A stretch of DNA of 64,000 nucleotides from Couchioplanes azureus. GTDB lineage: Bacteria; Actinomycetota; Actinomycetes; Mycobacteriales; Micromonosporaceae. Of this stretch, positions 42,364 to 52,391 are shown one piece after another. The position numbers and the translations under genes are program-made. How positions within the stretch are numbered: position 1 is the first letter of the stretch; each line of letters opens with the position of its first letter. Under the pieces are notes generated by a model. The model was not told the DNA's origin. It made no database searches and saw only the letters and a program-made list of their open reading frames with translations. The stretch covers positions 1 through 64,000 of the forward strand of contig NZ_BMQY01000018.1 of NCBI RefSeq assembly GCF_014648355.1. Reading direction: 5' to 3'.

Positions 42364-43833
42364 TTGTCGCATTCCGACATCTATGCTCATGAGCAGTTCC
42401 GCGTTGCTCAAGGCTTGGCGAAGAATACGATCGGGGACCAGTACAAAGTTCTCATGCGGGTATTCATCGATCTCGGCGACCTCAATGCCGTAACGACTGA
42501 GCAGCTGCAAGGATGGCTCGACAGAAAGAATGCCGTCGAGACCAGGCGAACCTATTTCGGACACCTGCGTCGATATTACTCCTGGGCTCTCTCAGTTGGA
42601 AAACTGACTAAAGATCCAACCGAGGGGGTAACGCTCCCGCCCAGCCGTCGCAATAGGCGTCAACCGGCACGATTCAAGGACTATCAGCGAGTGATGCGCG
42701 AAGCTGATGGACGCTGGCGAATTGTAGCGACCTTGGCGCTATTTGCAGGCCTTGGGCCTATGAACATCGCGGAGCTGCTGCGAGAAGATATCGACGACCA
42801 GAGCATTCACGTCCGTAGCGATCGGCGTGACGCAAATCTCGTGTCAACTCACCCGGAAGTATGGCGCCACGTGCGGAACCTTGGCGCAGGGTATATCATT
42901 TCAAATTCGCGAGGCGAGCCGTATACCCCCGACTCTCTCAGTCACGCTTTCAGCACCCACATGAAGAGCCTTGGCATTGATGGGTTGACCCTCCAGGGCT
43001 TAATGAACCTCTATAAAAACGTTGTCCAATTCGACGAAGATATCGCAGAGCTACTCGCGAGTCCAGGAGGTGCCGGTACGGCTTACCGGCAGAATCCTGA
43101 AGCTTTCCGAATTGCCATCGAGAACGATGTAACGGCGGACGACATCATTGCGCTCGCGAAGAGACGCAAACAACTGGAAAGATTCCAGAGGTTGCTGGAC
43201 GACGCCGAGTTCTTCGAGTCCGAGCGAGAGCCTAAGGGTGGTGTAGGCCCAGAAAGAGTGTGGCAAGACTTCCTCCAAGAGAATCCCTGGATCTTGGGTG
43301 TTAGTTTAGGTGGTCAGCTTCTTACCTCATGGAGTGATGAGAAACTGGAGCAGACCGTCTCAGGTTTTTCGATTGACGGGCCCGGCAAAAGGGTCGATGC
43401 CTTACTGCGTACGAGCGGCAGGATACGAAGCCTCGTCTTCGCGGAAATCAAACATCATCAAACCTCCCTTCTGCAAAAGATAGAATACCGCCCTGGATGT
43501 TGGGCGCCCTCCGTAGACCTTGCTGGCGGCGTTACCCAAATTCAGCAGACCGTTCATAAAGCCTGTGATGACATTGGCACCTACCTTGCCGAAAAGAAGT
43601 CGGGCTACTTTACAGGGGAGTTCACCGCACTCGTGCGACCTCGCTCGTACTTGATCCTCGGTAGCCTCGAGTCCCTCTGCTCAGCGGAGGGGAAAATGCA
43701 CCAGCCGAAGCATCAGTGCTTCGAGCTGTACCGGCGAAACGTATACGAGCCGGAGATCGTCACATTCGACGAGCTGCTTGCAAGAGCGAGATGGCACGTA
43801 TTCGAGAACGAGGCGTCGCTCTCAACCGAATGA
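42364..43833 (+). CDS. Shedu-like (DUF4263) nuclease fused to a degenerate tyrosine-recombinase domain
   Basis: 489 residues, TTG start 7 bp after GGAGGG. Residues 8-92 resemble the SAM-like core-binding domain of tyrosine integrases. Residues 115-241 resemble the catalytic fold (LALFAGLGPMNIAELLREDID), but the first Arg position is Asn134, the HxxRH position reads QGLMN (211-215), LGH reads LAS, and only a Tyr (241) remains. Residues 297-460 look like DUF4263, the Shedu nuclease: ERVWQDFLQENPWILG, then Asp345 (KRVDALLR), Glu361-Ile-Lys363 and Gln392. So it is probably a DNA-cutting defence protein with a recycled DNA-binding front. The codons are visibly less GC-rich than the AICE core. Confidence 0.75.
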   Translation: MSHSDIYAHEQFRVAQGLAKNTIGDQYKVLMRVFIDLGDLNAVTTEQLQGWLDRKNAVETRRTYFGHLRRYYSWALSVGKLTKDPTEGVTLPPSRRNRRQPARFKDYQRVMREADGRWRIVATLALFAGLGPMNIAELLREDIDDQSIHVRSDRRDANLVSTHPEVWRHVRNLGAGYIISNSRGEPYTPDSLSHAFSTHMKSLGIDGLTLQGLMNLYKNVVQFDEDIAELLASPGGAGTAYRQNPEAFRIAIENDVTADDIIALAKRRKQLERFQRLLDDAEFFESEREPKGGVGPERVWQDFLQENPWILGVSLGGQLLTSWSDEKLEQTVSGFSIDGPGKRVDALLRTSGRIRSLVFAEIKHHQTSLLQKIEYRPGCWAPSVDLAGGVTQIQQTVHKACDDIGTYLAEKKSGYFTGEFTALVRPRSYLILGSLESLCSAEGKMHQPKHQCFELYRRNVYEPEIVTFDELLARARWHVFENEASLSTE

Positions 43834-44638
43834 AGACACGGCTTGCTCTGCCATCCCGTCGCCCTCGACCCGCCCATCGTGGGAGCGGGGCACCGCCGGC
43901 GTCCGCCGCGTCAAGACGGCCTTGACGCTAGGCACCCACGCTGGCGGGCGCCGGCGGGGGTCTGCTCGGCTTGCCCGGGACGAGGGTGACGGGCGGCGGG
44001 ACCATCCCAGAACCGGAGTGCCCCCGCCGGAGGCGCAGTAGGCCCGACCGGCCATCGACCCGGTCACGCGCTACGGCCTGGCGAGGTCTGTCGGACCGCG
44101 TCGCCTAGCCTTCCCGTGGCCGCCGCCGGGTGCCCCATCACCCGACCCTCAGGCCCTGTCGGCGGCGCGGCCCGATCCGCCTTCCACGCCAGCCGCCGGG
44201 CTGCCTGCGTCCGCGCGCGTAGCGACAGCGGAGCTGCGCGGACGCCCCCTGGGCGGCGGCGTGAGCGGCCCGTTCCGGGCCGCCTTGAAGGCGTACAGAG
44301 ACTCTGAACAACTTCTAGTAGCACCTTCGCCTGCTCGGGGCGGCGTGGCTCTATCGACGTGACCAGCCGAGGGCCCAGGCGCCGCTGGTCATGCGTGCTC
44401 GTTCCACAGCGGCCACGGGTAGGTCTCCAGCCTGCATCACGCAGGTATTTCGCGGCGTTACACACAGTACCCGTAGCCTCGGACCTAGCTTATGTCCGCC
44501 GAACGACCTTCCTGGACAGCGTTGAAGTGCCCTTGACGGTAGAACCTAACGCTCTGTGATCTTGTTTGCGACGTGTCGTAGGCGACCCGTAGTATCCAGC
44601 CCGCTCGATTCTGGGCATACGGGGGAGGGTGGCCTGGC
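43834..44638. other. Noncoding stretch before the RHS gene
   Basis: About 800 bp without a convincing gene; open frames here lack protein-like sequence. Recognisable parts: a palindrome at 43908-43928 (GCGTCAAGACGGCCTTGACGC) akin to that at 27345, and on the minus strand at about 44270-44297 a short sequence resembling 54362-54390. The RHS promoter presumably lies in the last 100 bp. Confidence 0.6.
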
Positions 44639-47600
44639 ATGGTCTCTGAGGTCGGTTCGTCGCGCGTCTTTTCGGTGCTGTGGCCCTGGATTCGGCGGGC
44701 TGTCATCGCGGTCGCGATGGTGGTTTTCGCTGGTTCGTTGCCGTTCGCGGGGCAGGCTCAGGCGGAGCCGAAGCCGCCGCCGGGCGTCGACCGGAACCGG
44801 TCCGTGGCGGTTGGTAAGGCCAAGACGCGTGACGGGCAGGTGTCGGAGTCGCAGGTGGACCTGTGGAAGGCGCCTGCGGTGCAGTGGCCGGCGGCTGACA
44901 AGTCCGAGGTGGCCATCCCGGACTCGGGTCTGGTCGAGGTGCCCGGGCAGCCCATCCGTATCGGGCGCCCGGCGACGGCATCAGCTCGAGCCGCCGGCAA
45001 ACCGGCTGCGCGCCTGAACGCCGACGAGCCGGTCGCGCAGGTGGAGTCCGAGGTGCTGGGCCGGGACAAGGCGGCAGCTGCCGGGGTGACCGGATTGATG
45101 CTGCGCCTGTCGCGGACCGACGAGACGGCGGCGAAGGCGCCGATGTCGGTGGAGATCGACTACTCGTCGTTGCAGCACGCGTTCGGCGGCGACTGGGCAC
45201 GACGCATGCAGGTGGTACAGCTTCCGGCCTGTGCGGTGCAGACGCCGGCGAAAGAGCAGTGCCAGGCCGCGACCCCGGTGCCGGCGAAGAACGACGTGGC
45301 GAAGTCGACGGTCGTGGCCGATGCGCAGGTGCCACCGGCCAAGGACGGTCAGGCCATGGTGCTGGCCGTCACCGCCGCCGCTGCCAGTGTGGACACCGGC
45401 ACCTTCGCCCGAAGCAGTCTGACCGAGGCGGCGTCGTGGTCGGCGGGTAAGCAGTCCGGCGACTTCTCCTGGTCGTACCCGTTGCAGGTGCCGCCGGCCC
45501 CCGGCGAGCTGGAGCCGGAACTGGCACTGGGCTACAGCTCCGGCGCGGTCGACGGGCGCACGAACGCGAACAATGCGCAGCCGTCCTGGATCGGTGAAGG
45601 CTGGAATTTCGAGCCGGGCTTCATCGAGCGGCAGTACCGGGCGTGCCGCGACGACGTGACCGGGGCGACCACCGCGCAGTACACCAACGCCACCGACGAT
45701 CTGTGCTACCGGGATCAGAACGCGGTGCTGTCGTGGCGGGGCCAGTCGACCGAGCTGGTGCTCGACGACGCGACGGGTAAGTGGCGCCTGGCCGAGGACG
45801 ACGGCTCCTACCTGGAGCTGGTCACCGGTGGCAGCGGCACCGGCCTCTACAACAATGAGCATTGGAAGCTGACCACTCCGGACGGCACCCAGTACTGGTT
45901 CGGTAAGAGCCGGCTGCCGGGCTGGCAGGAGGGCCAGCCGGTCACCTCGTCGGTGTGGGGTGTGCCGGTGTTCGCCAACCGCACTGGCGAGCCGTGTTAC
46001 AAGACCGGCGGGTTCGCCGGCTCGTACTGCGCGATGGCGTGGCGCTGGAACTTGGACTACGTCGTGGACCCGGACGGCAACTCGATGTCGTACTGGTACC
46101 AGAAGGAGACCAGCCGCACGAAGCTCGCGGGAACCGCTACCGTGGCGGCCTACGACCGCGGTGGCTGGCTCGCGCGCATCGACTACGGCAGCCGGTCCGG
46201 CAGCGAGACCAGCGCGAAAGCGCCGATGAAGGTGGACTTCACGCCGGGTGATCGGTGCCTGGCCACCTGCTGGAACGGCAGCACGCCGGTCACGGCGAAC
46301 TGGCCGGACACCCCGTGGGATCTGCAGTGCAACGCGGCGCCGTGCAACAACAACCCGGCGCCGTCGTTCTGGACCGCTAAGCGTTTGGCGAAGGTGACCA
46401 CGTCGGTACTGGTGGCAGGCGCGTACACGCCCGTCGACGAGTGGGCGCTGACGCATCAATTCCCGGTGACCAATGACGGCACCGATCCGTCGTTGTGGCT
46501 TGCGTCGATCACCCGTACCGGCCGTACCGGCGGTACGCAGGCTTTGCCGAAGGTCGAGTTCGGCGGTACGCGCAAGCCGAACCGCACGGACTACAACACC
46601 GCGGCGGCCGTGCCCACGTCGAACAAGTACCGGCTCACCCGGATCACCTCGGAGACCGGCGGCGAGCTGCAGATCGCCTATGGCGACTCGAACTGCTCGC
46701 CCACTGCGTTGCCGAACCCGGACAACAACTCGATGCGGTGTTTCCCGCAGTACTACGCCCCGCCCGGCTCCCCGGGAGGCTGGTCGTGGTGGAACAAGTA
46801 CCGGGTCATCAGCGTGACCGAACGCGACCTCGTCGGCGGATCACCGGACGTTGTGCACAGCTACGGCTACAGCACCACCGGTTCCGACTCCAGCGTGTTG
46901 TGGCATCACAACGACAGCGACAAGTGGGGACTCTCGCTGCCGCTGCGCACCTGGTCGGACTGGCGGGGCTACTCGAACGTCTCGATCACCACCGGCGTGG
47001 CCGGCAGCACCCGGACCCGGTCGGAATACCGGTACTTCCGGGGCATGCACGGCGACCGCACCGACGCCGGTGAGACCGCCCGGACGGCGTCGATCACCGA
47101 CTCGCACGGCGCCGAGTGGACGGACTACGGCTACCGGGCCGGCCAGCTGCTCGAACAGGTCGACTACGACGCCGACGCCACCACGCCGCTGTTCAAGCAC
47201 CGCTTCCACCCGTGGCAGAACCAGACCGGACAGCGGGTGGAAGCGGCCGCGCACGCCCAGCCCACCACCACCCGCTCGTACTTCACCGACGTCGCCAAGG
47301 AAGAGACGTTCGAGTTCCTGCCCGCCTCGGGCACCTGGCGGGAACGCGAGGTCGAGTTCGTCTACGACCCGACCTACGGCCAGGTCACCAAGGAAATCGA
47401 CCGCGGACTCGTCGGCCCGACCGACGACGACACCTGCACCACCACGACCTATGCCCGCAACACCAACCCGGCCGCCTGGCTGATCGACTACCCGGCCGAG
47501 GACCTGGTCACCAACTGCGCCGACAACCCCGGCCCCGCCGACGTGCTGTCCGGGGAGCGCACCTACTACGACGGCTCCACCACCCTCGGCGCCGCACCCA

Positions 47601-50600
47601 CGCGAGGACTGGACACCCGCACCGACGACCTGGCCTCCTACACCGGAACCACGGCCAACTGGGTCACTGCCGGTACCGCCACCTACGACGCGTACGGGCG
47701 CGTCCGTACGGAGACCGATGCGCTGAACCGAACCACCAAGACGGACTACACCCCGGCCACCGGTGGGCCGGTCACGGCGGAGACGGAAACCAACCCCGCC
47801 CAGCACGCAACGACGACTCAACTTGACGTCCGGGGTCAGGCCACCACCGAAACCGACCCGAACGGCAAGACCACCCGGGCCGAGTATGACCCGCTGGGCC
47901 GGCTTACAAAGTTGTGGCTGCCCGGACGGACCACTAGCCAGACACCGAACACCCAGTACGACTACACCGTCAATGGCACCGCCGGGCCCAGCCATACCCG
48001 CACCCGCGAGCTCGGCCCGAACGGCAACCAGATCAGCTCGTACGAAATCTACGACGGTCTCGAGCGGCCGCGTCAGCAGCAGAGCACCGCACCCGACGGC
48101 AAGCGGGTGATCTCCGACCTGCGCTACGACGCACGCGGGCTGGTCAGCGCCGAAACCCAGTTCTACAACAACGCCTCCGGACCCACCGGCACCCTGGCGA
48201 CGTTCGACGACGCCGCGGTCGACATTCAGGAACGGTCGACGTACGACGCCCTGGAACGCCCGACCGAGACCGCGCTGTGGTCGCGCAATGCCAAGAAGTG
48301 GGCCACTACAACGGCGTACGGCGGTGATCGGGTCACCGTGACCCCGCCGACCGGCGGCACCAAGACCACGACGTATCTCGACGTCACCGGTGATGTCACC
48401 CGGCTGCAGCAACACCGCGGCCCGGGCGCGCAGGACCCGGTCGACATCACCAACTACGGCTACGACCGGCTCGGACAGCTCACCTCCATCACCGACCCGG
48501 CCGGCAACAAATGGACCCGCACCTATGACCTGCGCGGCCGGCTGACCGGCGGCACCGACCCCGACGCCGGCACCGTGGTCAACGAGTACGACGACGCCGA
48601 CCAGCTCACCGCCACCACCGACGGGCGCGGCAAGAAGCTGTGGCGCAAATACGACGCACTCGGCCGTGTCACCGAGCTGCGTGACGCCCACGCGACCGGA
48701 CCCCTTCGCGCGACGTGGACCTACGACACCCTCGCCAAGGGCGAGCTCACCTCCGCGGTACGCCATATCGGTGACAAGCAGTACACCAAGTCCGTTACTG
48801 GCTACACCGACCTGTACGACCCCACCGGCTCCACCGTCACGATTCCGGAGGGGCATCGAGGAATCAGCGGCACCTACACCACCGGCTACACCTACCACCC
48901 GGACGGCTCCCCGGCCTCGGTGAAGTACCCGGCGGTCGCGGACCTGCCCGCCGAGACCGTTACGCCCACTTACACCGACGCCGGTGACCTCGCCAGCCTG
49001 GCAGGCACCGACACCTACCTCGCGTCGGCCACCTACGCCTGGCACGGTGGCGTCACTCAGCGCCTGCTCGGCAGCGGCGGCAAACGCGTGCGCCTCATCG
49101 ACAGCTACGAGGACTCCACCCTGCGGCGCACCAAGGCGCAGGTATCCACCGAACGGCCGGGAGCGGCCGACAGCTTCGACGAGAAGCTCACCGAGCGTTA
49201 CAGCTTCGACCCCAGCGGCAACATCACCGCGATCAACGAAGTCAACGAAGCCGCCGGGAACACCACCGTCACCCAGCAGTGCTTCCAGCAGGACTACCTG
49301 CGCCGCCTCACCGAGGCCTGGACCACCACCGCCGCGACCTGCCAAACCAGCCCCACCCAGGCCGCGGTCAGTGGACCGGATGCGTACTGGCAGTCGTTCA
49401 CCTACGACCTCGTCGGCAACCGCAAGACCGACACCCGCCACAGCCCGGCCGGTGACACCATCCGCGACTACACCACCCCGGCCGCCGGGGCTGCGCAGCC
49501 GCACACCCTGACCCGCCGCGAAACCCGCGGTGGCGGCCCGGCCACCTCCTACACCTACGACCCCGGCGGCTACCTCAAAACCCGCACCACGACCGCCGGC
49601 ACCGACACCTACACCTTCGACGCCGAAGGACTGCTCTCCAGCCTCGCTACCGCGGCCAGCGGCACCCACTACTACACCTACGACGCCGACGGCACCCGGC
49701 TCATCACCATCGACCCCACCGCGGTAACCCTCGAACTCGGTCACAGCGAAATCCGCGTCGACACCACCGGCAAAGCCACCGGCACCCGCTACTACGGCGA
49801 CGCCGTCCGCACCTCCGCCGACGGCCTGACCTGGATGATCAGCGACCACCACGGCACCGGACAACTCGCCATCAACGCCGCCACCCTCACCTCCACCCGC
49901 CGCCGGACCACCCCCTTCGGCGAAGCCCGCGGACCGGCCGCGATCTGGCCCGACCGCAAAGGCTTCGTCGGCGGCACCACCGACCCCACCGGCCTGACCC
50001 ACCTCGGCGCCCGCGAATACGACCCCACCACCGGCCGCTTCATCTCCGTCGACCCCCTCACCACCCCCGGCGACCCACAGACCCTGCACGCCTACGCCTA
50101 CGCCAACAACAACCCCATCAGCTTCTCCGACCCCGACGGACTCGCATTCGACCCCCGCGCCGGCGGCGGAGGCGGCGGACTCGCAGCAGTACCCCGCGTT
50201 GCCATGCCCAGCTGGAACAACATCTTCAGGCGCACTTCTAAGGGCAGCAGCTCGAAGGGCCGCGGTTCAAACGCCAAAGCAAAGCCTGGCAAGACGGTCA
50301 CCCCGAGGTTCAGCCGCTCTGAATCACGAGACGCGCACAACGAGAAGGTATTCGGACGCTCCCGCGCCTCCAGGCGATCCACGCCCAAGCCTCCAAAGAA
50401 GATCGTCAGGGGGCCCAGGGCTGGAGGCAGCAAAGCCAAGCCACAGAGCCGACCCAAGAGTTCCACCAAGGGGGCCGGCGGGAAAAAGTCTGGTGGCAGG
50501 AAGGTTGCAAACCAGCGCCCCAAAAATCCTGCGAAACCCAAACCCAATGCCAAACCGGCACCGAAGAAGCCCAAGCCAGACAGAGAGGATCCATCCAGCG

Positions 50601-51346
50601 ACGACTGTTCGGGCAATAGCTTCACCCCGGACACGCGGGTCCTGATGGCCGATGGCAGCAGCAAGAAGATCGCCGACATCAAAGTCGGCGACAAGGTACT
50701 CGCCACCGATCCGAAAACCAGTCGCACTGAGGGTCGCGAGGTTACCGCCACCCACATCAACGACGACCGCAAGTTCACAAACCTGACCGTTCGCACGTCA
50801 GACGGAAAGCAGGCGCTCATCCGGACCACTCAGGAACACCCCTTCTGGGATCAGTCCACCGACGAGTGGGTCGGCGCTGGGGAGCTGACCACGGCTGCAA
50901 GCCTGCTCGCAGCCGACAACACCCTGCAGCGCGTCATAGATGTGCGCTCCTTCGACGGTCGCCGCACGATGTACAACCTCACCGTCGCCGACATCCACAC
51001 GTACTATGTACTCGCCGACAAAACCCCGGTACTTGTGCACAACTGTGATCGAGAAGGACTGGACTTCACCGATGCGGAAAGAGAGAAGGTCTACGAGGCC
51101 AACCTGAAGAAGAACGGCGGCATTCTAAAATGTGAATACTGCAATATTACTGTGGTTCGCCGGCCCTCCACGAGAGGCGTCCCCGGGAAGCCCGATGATG
51201 CGCAGATTGACCACAGGGAACCGCGCGTACTGGGAGGTCACGGAGGATCTCACAATGGAGCCGTTTCCTGCCGGAGATGCAACCGCCACAAATCGACGAA
51301 GCCCCTCTGGAAGTGGGATGCCGAGCTTAGAGACCTTCTGGACTGA
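44639..51346 (+). CDS. Secreted RHS/YD-repeat polymorphic toxin with Hint and HNH nuclease domains
   Basis: 2235 residues; ATG preceded by GGGGGAGGG. Signal peptide about 1-42 (AVIAVAMVVFAGSLPFAGQAQA), then a long YD/RHS-repeat shell ending at the RHS core GAREYDPTTGRFISVDPLTTPGDPQ (about 1788-1812). A basic Lys/Pro-rich linker leads to a Hint domain (Cys1990 in DCSGNSFTPDTRVL to His-Asn-Cys2136), which would cut itself to free the tip. The tip has an HNH-type nuclease: CEYC (Cys2165), DHREPRVLGGHGG (His2192), CRRCNRHKS. The tip is richer in A/T than the shell, as expected for swapped toxin modules. Its probable immunity gene follows after 2 bp. Confidence 0.9.
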   Translation: MVSEVGSSRVFSVLWPWIRRAVIAVAMVVFAGSLPFAGQAQAEPKPPPGVDRNRSVAVGKAKTRDGQVSESQVDLWKAPAVQWPAADKSEVAIPDSGLVEVPGQPIRIGRPATASARAAGKPAARLNADEPVAQVESEVLGRDKAAAAGVTGLMLRLSRTDETAAKAPMSVEIDYSSLQHAFGGDWARRMQVVQLPACAVQTPAKEQCQAATPVPAKNDVAKSTVVADAQVPPAKDGQAMVLAVTAAAASVDTGTFARSSLTEAASWSAGKQSGDFSWSYPLQVPPAPGELEPELALGYSSGAVDGRTNANNAQPSWIGEGWNFEPGFIERQYRACRDDVTGATTAQYTNATDDLCYRDQNAVLSWRGQSTELVLDDATGKWRLAEDDGSYLELVTGGSGTGLYNNEHWKLTTPDGTQYWFGKSRLPGWQEGQPVTSSVWGVPVFANRTGEPCYKTGGFAGSYCAMAWRWNLDYVVDPDGNSMSYWYQKETSRTKLAGTATVAAYDRGGWLARIDYGSRSGSETSAKAPMKVDFTPGDRCLATCWNGSTPVTANWPDTPWDLQCNAAPCNNNPAPSFWTAKRLAKVTTSVLVAGAYTPVDEWALTHQFPVTNDGTDPSLWLASITRTGRTGGTQALPKVEFGGTRKPNRTDYNTAAAVPTSNKYRLTRITSETGGELQIAYGDSNCSPTALPNPDNNSMRCFPQYYAPPGSPGGWSWWNKYRVISVTERDLVGGSPDVVHSYGYSTTGSDSSVLWHHNDSDKWGLSLPLRTWSDWRGYSNVSITTGVAGSTRTRSEYRYFRGMHGDRTDAGETARTASITDSHGAEWTDYGYRAGQLLEQVDYDADATTPLFKHRFHPWQNQTGQRVEAAAHAQPTTTRSYFTDVAKEETFEFLPASGTWREREVEFVYDPTYGQVTKEIDRGLVGPTDDDTCTTTTYARNTNPAAWLIDYPAEDLVTNCADNPGPADVLSGERTYYDGSTTLGAAPTRGLDTRTDDLASYTGTTANWVTAGTATYDAYGRVRTETDALNRTTKTDYTPATGGPVTAETETNPAQHATTTQLDVRGQATTETDPNGKTTRAEYDPLGRLTKLWLPGRTTSQTPNTQYDYTVNGTAGPSHTRTRELGPNGNQISSYEIYDGLERPRQQQSTAPDGKRVISDLRYDARGLVSAETQFYNNASGPTGTLATFDDAAVDIQERSTYDALERPTETALWSRNAKKWATTTAYGGDRVTVTPPTGGTKTTTYLDVTGDVTRLQQHRGPGAQDPVDITNYGYDRLGQLTSITDPAGNKWTRTYDLRGRLTGGTDPDAGTVVNEYDDADQLTATTDGRGKKLWRKYDALGRVTELRDAHATGPLRATWTYDTLAKGELTSAVRHIGDKQYTKSVTGYTDLYDPTGSTVTIPEGHRGISGTYTTGYTYHPDGSPASVKYPAVADLPAETVTPTYTDAGDLASLAGTDTYLASATYAWHGGVTQRLLGSGGKRVRLIDSYEDSTLRRTKAQVSTERPGAADSFDEKLTERYSFDPSGNITAINEVNEAAGNTTVTQQCFQQDYLRRLTEAWTTTAATCQTSPTQAAVSGPDAYWQSFTYDLVGNRKTDTRHSPAGDTIRDYTTPAAGAAQPHTLTRRETRGGGPATSYTYDPGGYLKTRTTTAGTDTYTFDAEGLLSSLATAASGTHYYTYDADGTRLITIDPTAVTLELGHSEIRVDTTGKATGTRYYGDAVRTSADGLTWMISDHHGTGQLAINAATLTSTRRRTTPFGEARGPAAIWPDRKGFVGGTTDPTGLTHLGAREYDPTTGRFISVDPLTTPGDPQTLHAYAYANNNPISFSDPDGLAFDPRAGGGGGGLAAVPRVAMPSWNNIFRRTSKGSSSKGRGSNAKAKPGKTVTPRFSRSESRDAHNEKVFGRSRASRRSTPKPPKKIVRGPRAGGSKAKPQSRPKSSTKGAGGKKSGGRKVANQRPKNPAKPKPNAKPAPKKPKPDREDPSSDDCSGNSFTPDTRVLMADGSSKKIADIKVGDKVLATDPKTSRTEGREVTATHINDDRKFTNLTVRTSDGKQALIRTTQEHPFWDQSTDEWVGAGELTTAASLLAADNTLQRVIDVRSFDGRRTMYNLTVADIHTYYVLADKTPVLVHNCDREGLDFTDAEREKVYEANLKKNGGILKCEYCNITVVRRPSTRGVPGKPDDAQIDHREPRVLGGHGGSHNGAVSCRRCNRHKSTKPLWKWDAELRDLLD

Positions 51347-51348
51347 AG

Positions 51349-51849
51349 ATGAGTGAATCGACTGCAAGTGAGGAAAGGCGTTTCAAGGTCACGTTCGACC
51401 TTCCACGAGAACGGGATGATTGGCCTCCTTTCTCCACGGAACGTCTTTGGGCCGCGAAGACGCAAGTCAAGCTGCATCTTCGAGTTTTGAACATTCCTTT
51501 CTACGTGAGAGGCGTGTCGTACGGCGACATCATCAGGGTGGTACCCGACCATGAGCGCCGTGAAGTAGTTTTCGAGAGCTTCGTGGAAGGGTCCGGGCAT
51601 TCAACAATCCGCATCATTTTAATGGAATCACGCGCCGAGGCTCTCGTGGAGCAGATGCTTATGGAGTCCGGCTGCTCGTGGGAGTTCAGCGACTCGCCCA
51701 ACTACATGGCGGTAGACATACCCCCGTCTGTGAACTACGTTGCGCTCAGATCCCGGCTTGTCGAAATGAAGAACGACGGATTAGTGGGACTGCAGGAGGC
51801 GGCAATTTCCTCGATCCATCAACAGCAATTGCCGCCTTCGAGCGCATGA
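51349..51849 (+). CDS. DUF4265 probable immunity protein
   Basis: 166 residues. RRFKVTFDLPRERDDWPPFSTERLWAAKTQVKLHLRVLNIPFYVRGVSYGDIIRVVPD followed by SGHSTIRIILME is the DUF4265 pattern. DUF4265 genes recur immediately after nuclease-type toxins, and this start is 2 bp past the RHS stop, so translation should be coupled. It most likely binds and blocks the HNH tip. The base composition matches the toxin tip and not the RHS shell, so both probably arrived together. Confidence 0.8.
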   Translation: MSESTASEERRFKVTFDLPRERDDWPPFSTERLWAAKTQVKLHLRVLNIPFYVRGVSYGDIIRVVPDHERREVVFESFVEGSGHSTIRIILMESRAEALVEQMLMESGCSWEFSDSPNYMAVDIPPSVNYVALRSRLVEMKNDGLVGLQEAAISSIHQQQLPPSSA

Positions 51850-52004
51850 ATGTGAGGCGCGCGGTGTGGATCACGCAATTGGCAACGGACCCGATATCAA
51901 GAAACTGGGCCCCGAAAGAGCGAGCGAGCCGATCGCGCTGCGAGAACCGGCGCCCACCCGCGGTCGATCTGTACTGAGTGCTAAGAGCTGCTAAAACGGA
52001 CTCG

Positions 52005-52376
52005 TGAATCAGCGTTGCATCGAGCGTTGGTGGCATCGATGGCGCGTTGTGGGATCGCATCGAGCCGCTGTTGCAACCCGTGGCGGATAGGGCGCCGCGG
52101 CCACGGCCGGTGCCGGACCGGTTCTGCCTGCACGGCCTCTTGTTGGTGTTGTACGCCAGCATCGGCTGCGAGGACATGTCTCAAGAACTCGGCTTCGGCT
52201 CCGGCATGACGCGCTGGCGGCGCTTGAAGCGCTGGACCGAGCTGCAGTGTTCGATCGGCTGCACCGGCTGCTGCTCGCCGAACTGACCGCCGCTGGCGGG
52301 ATCGACTGGTCGCGGGCGGTGATGGACGGCAGCCACTAAGCCGGTGAGCACTAGGGGTCAGACGCGGTCACCGAGG
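52005..52376 (+). pseudogene. Decayed IS5-family transposase fragment
   Basis: LWDRIEPLLQPVADRAPRPRPVPDRFCLHGLLLVLYASIG and DMSQELGFGSGMTRWRRLKRW are the N-terminal DUF4096-type part of IS5-family transposases. A one-base frameshift near 52242 separates this from VFDRLHRLLLAELTAAGGIDWSRAVMDGSH, which then meets a TAA at 52337. The DDE catalytic remainder is missing, and an IS481-family element is inserted at its end. Inactive relic. Confidence 0.8.
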
Positions 52377-52391
52377 TCACGATCGACATCA

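Noticed and set aside
44064..44465. 133-residue open frame on the minus strand before the RHS gene
   Set aside because: Arg/Ala/Pro-rich composition typical of a noncoding high-GC frame; no motif and no ribosome binding site.
46841..50089. 1082-residue open frame opposite the RHS gene
   Set aside because: Antisense shadow of repetitive RHS coding sequence; no domain and no start signal.
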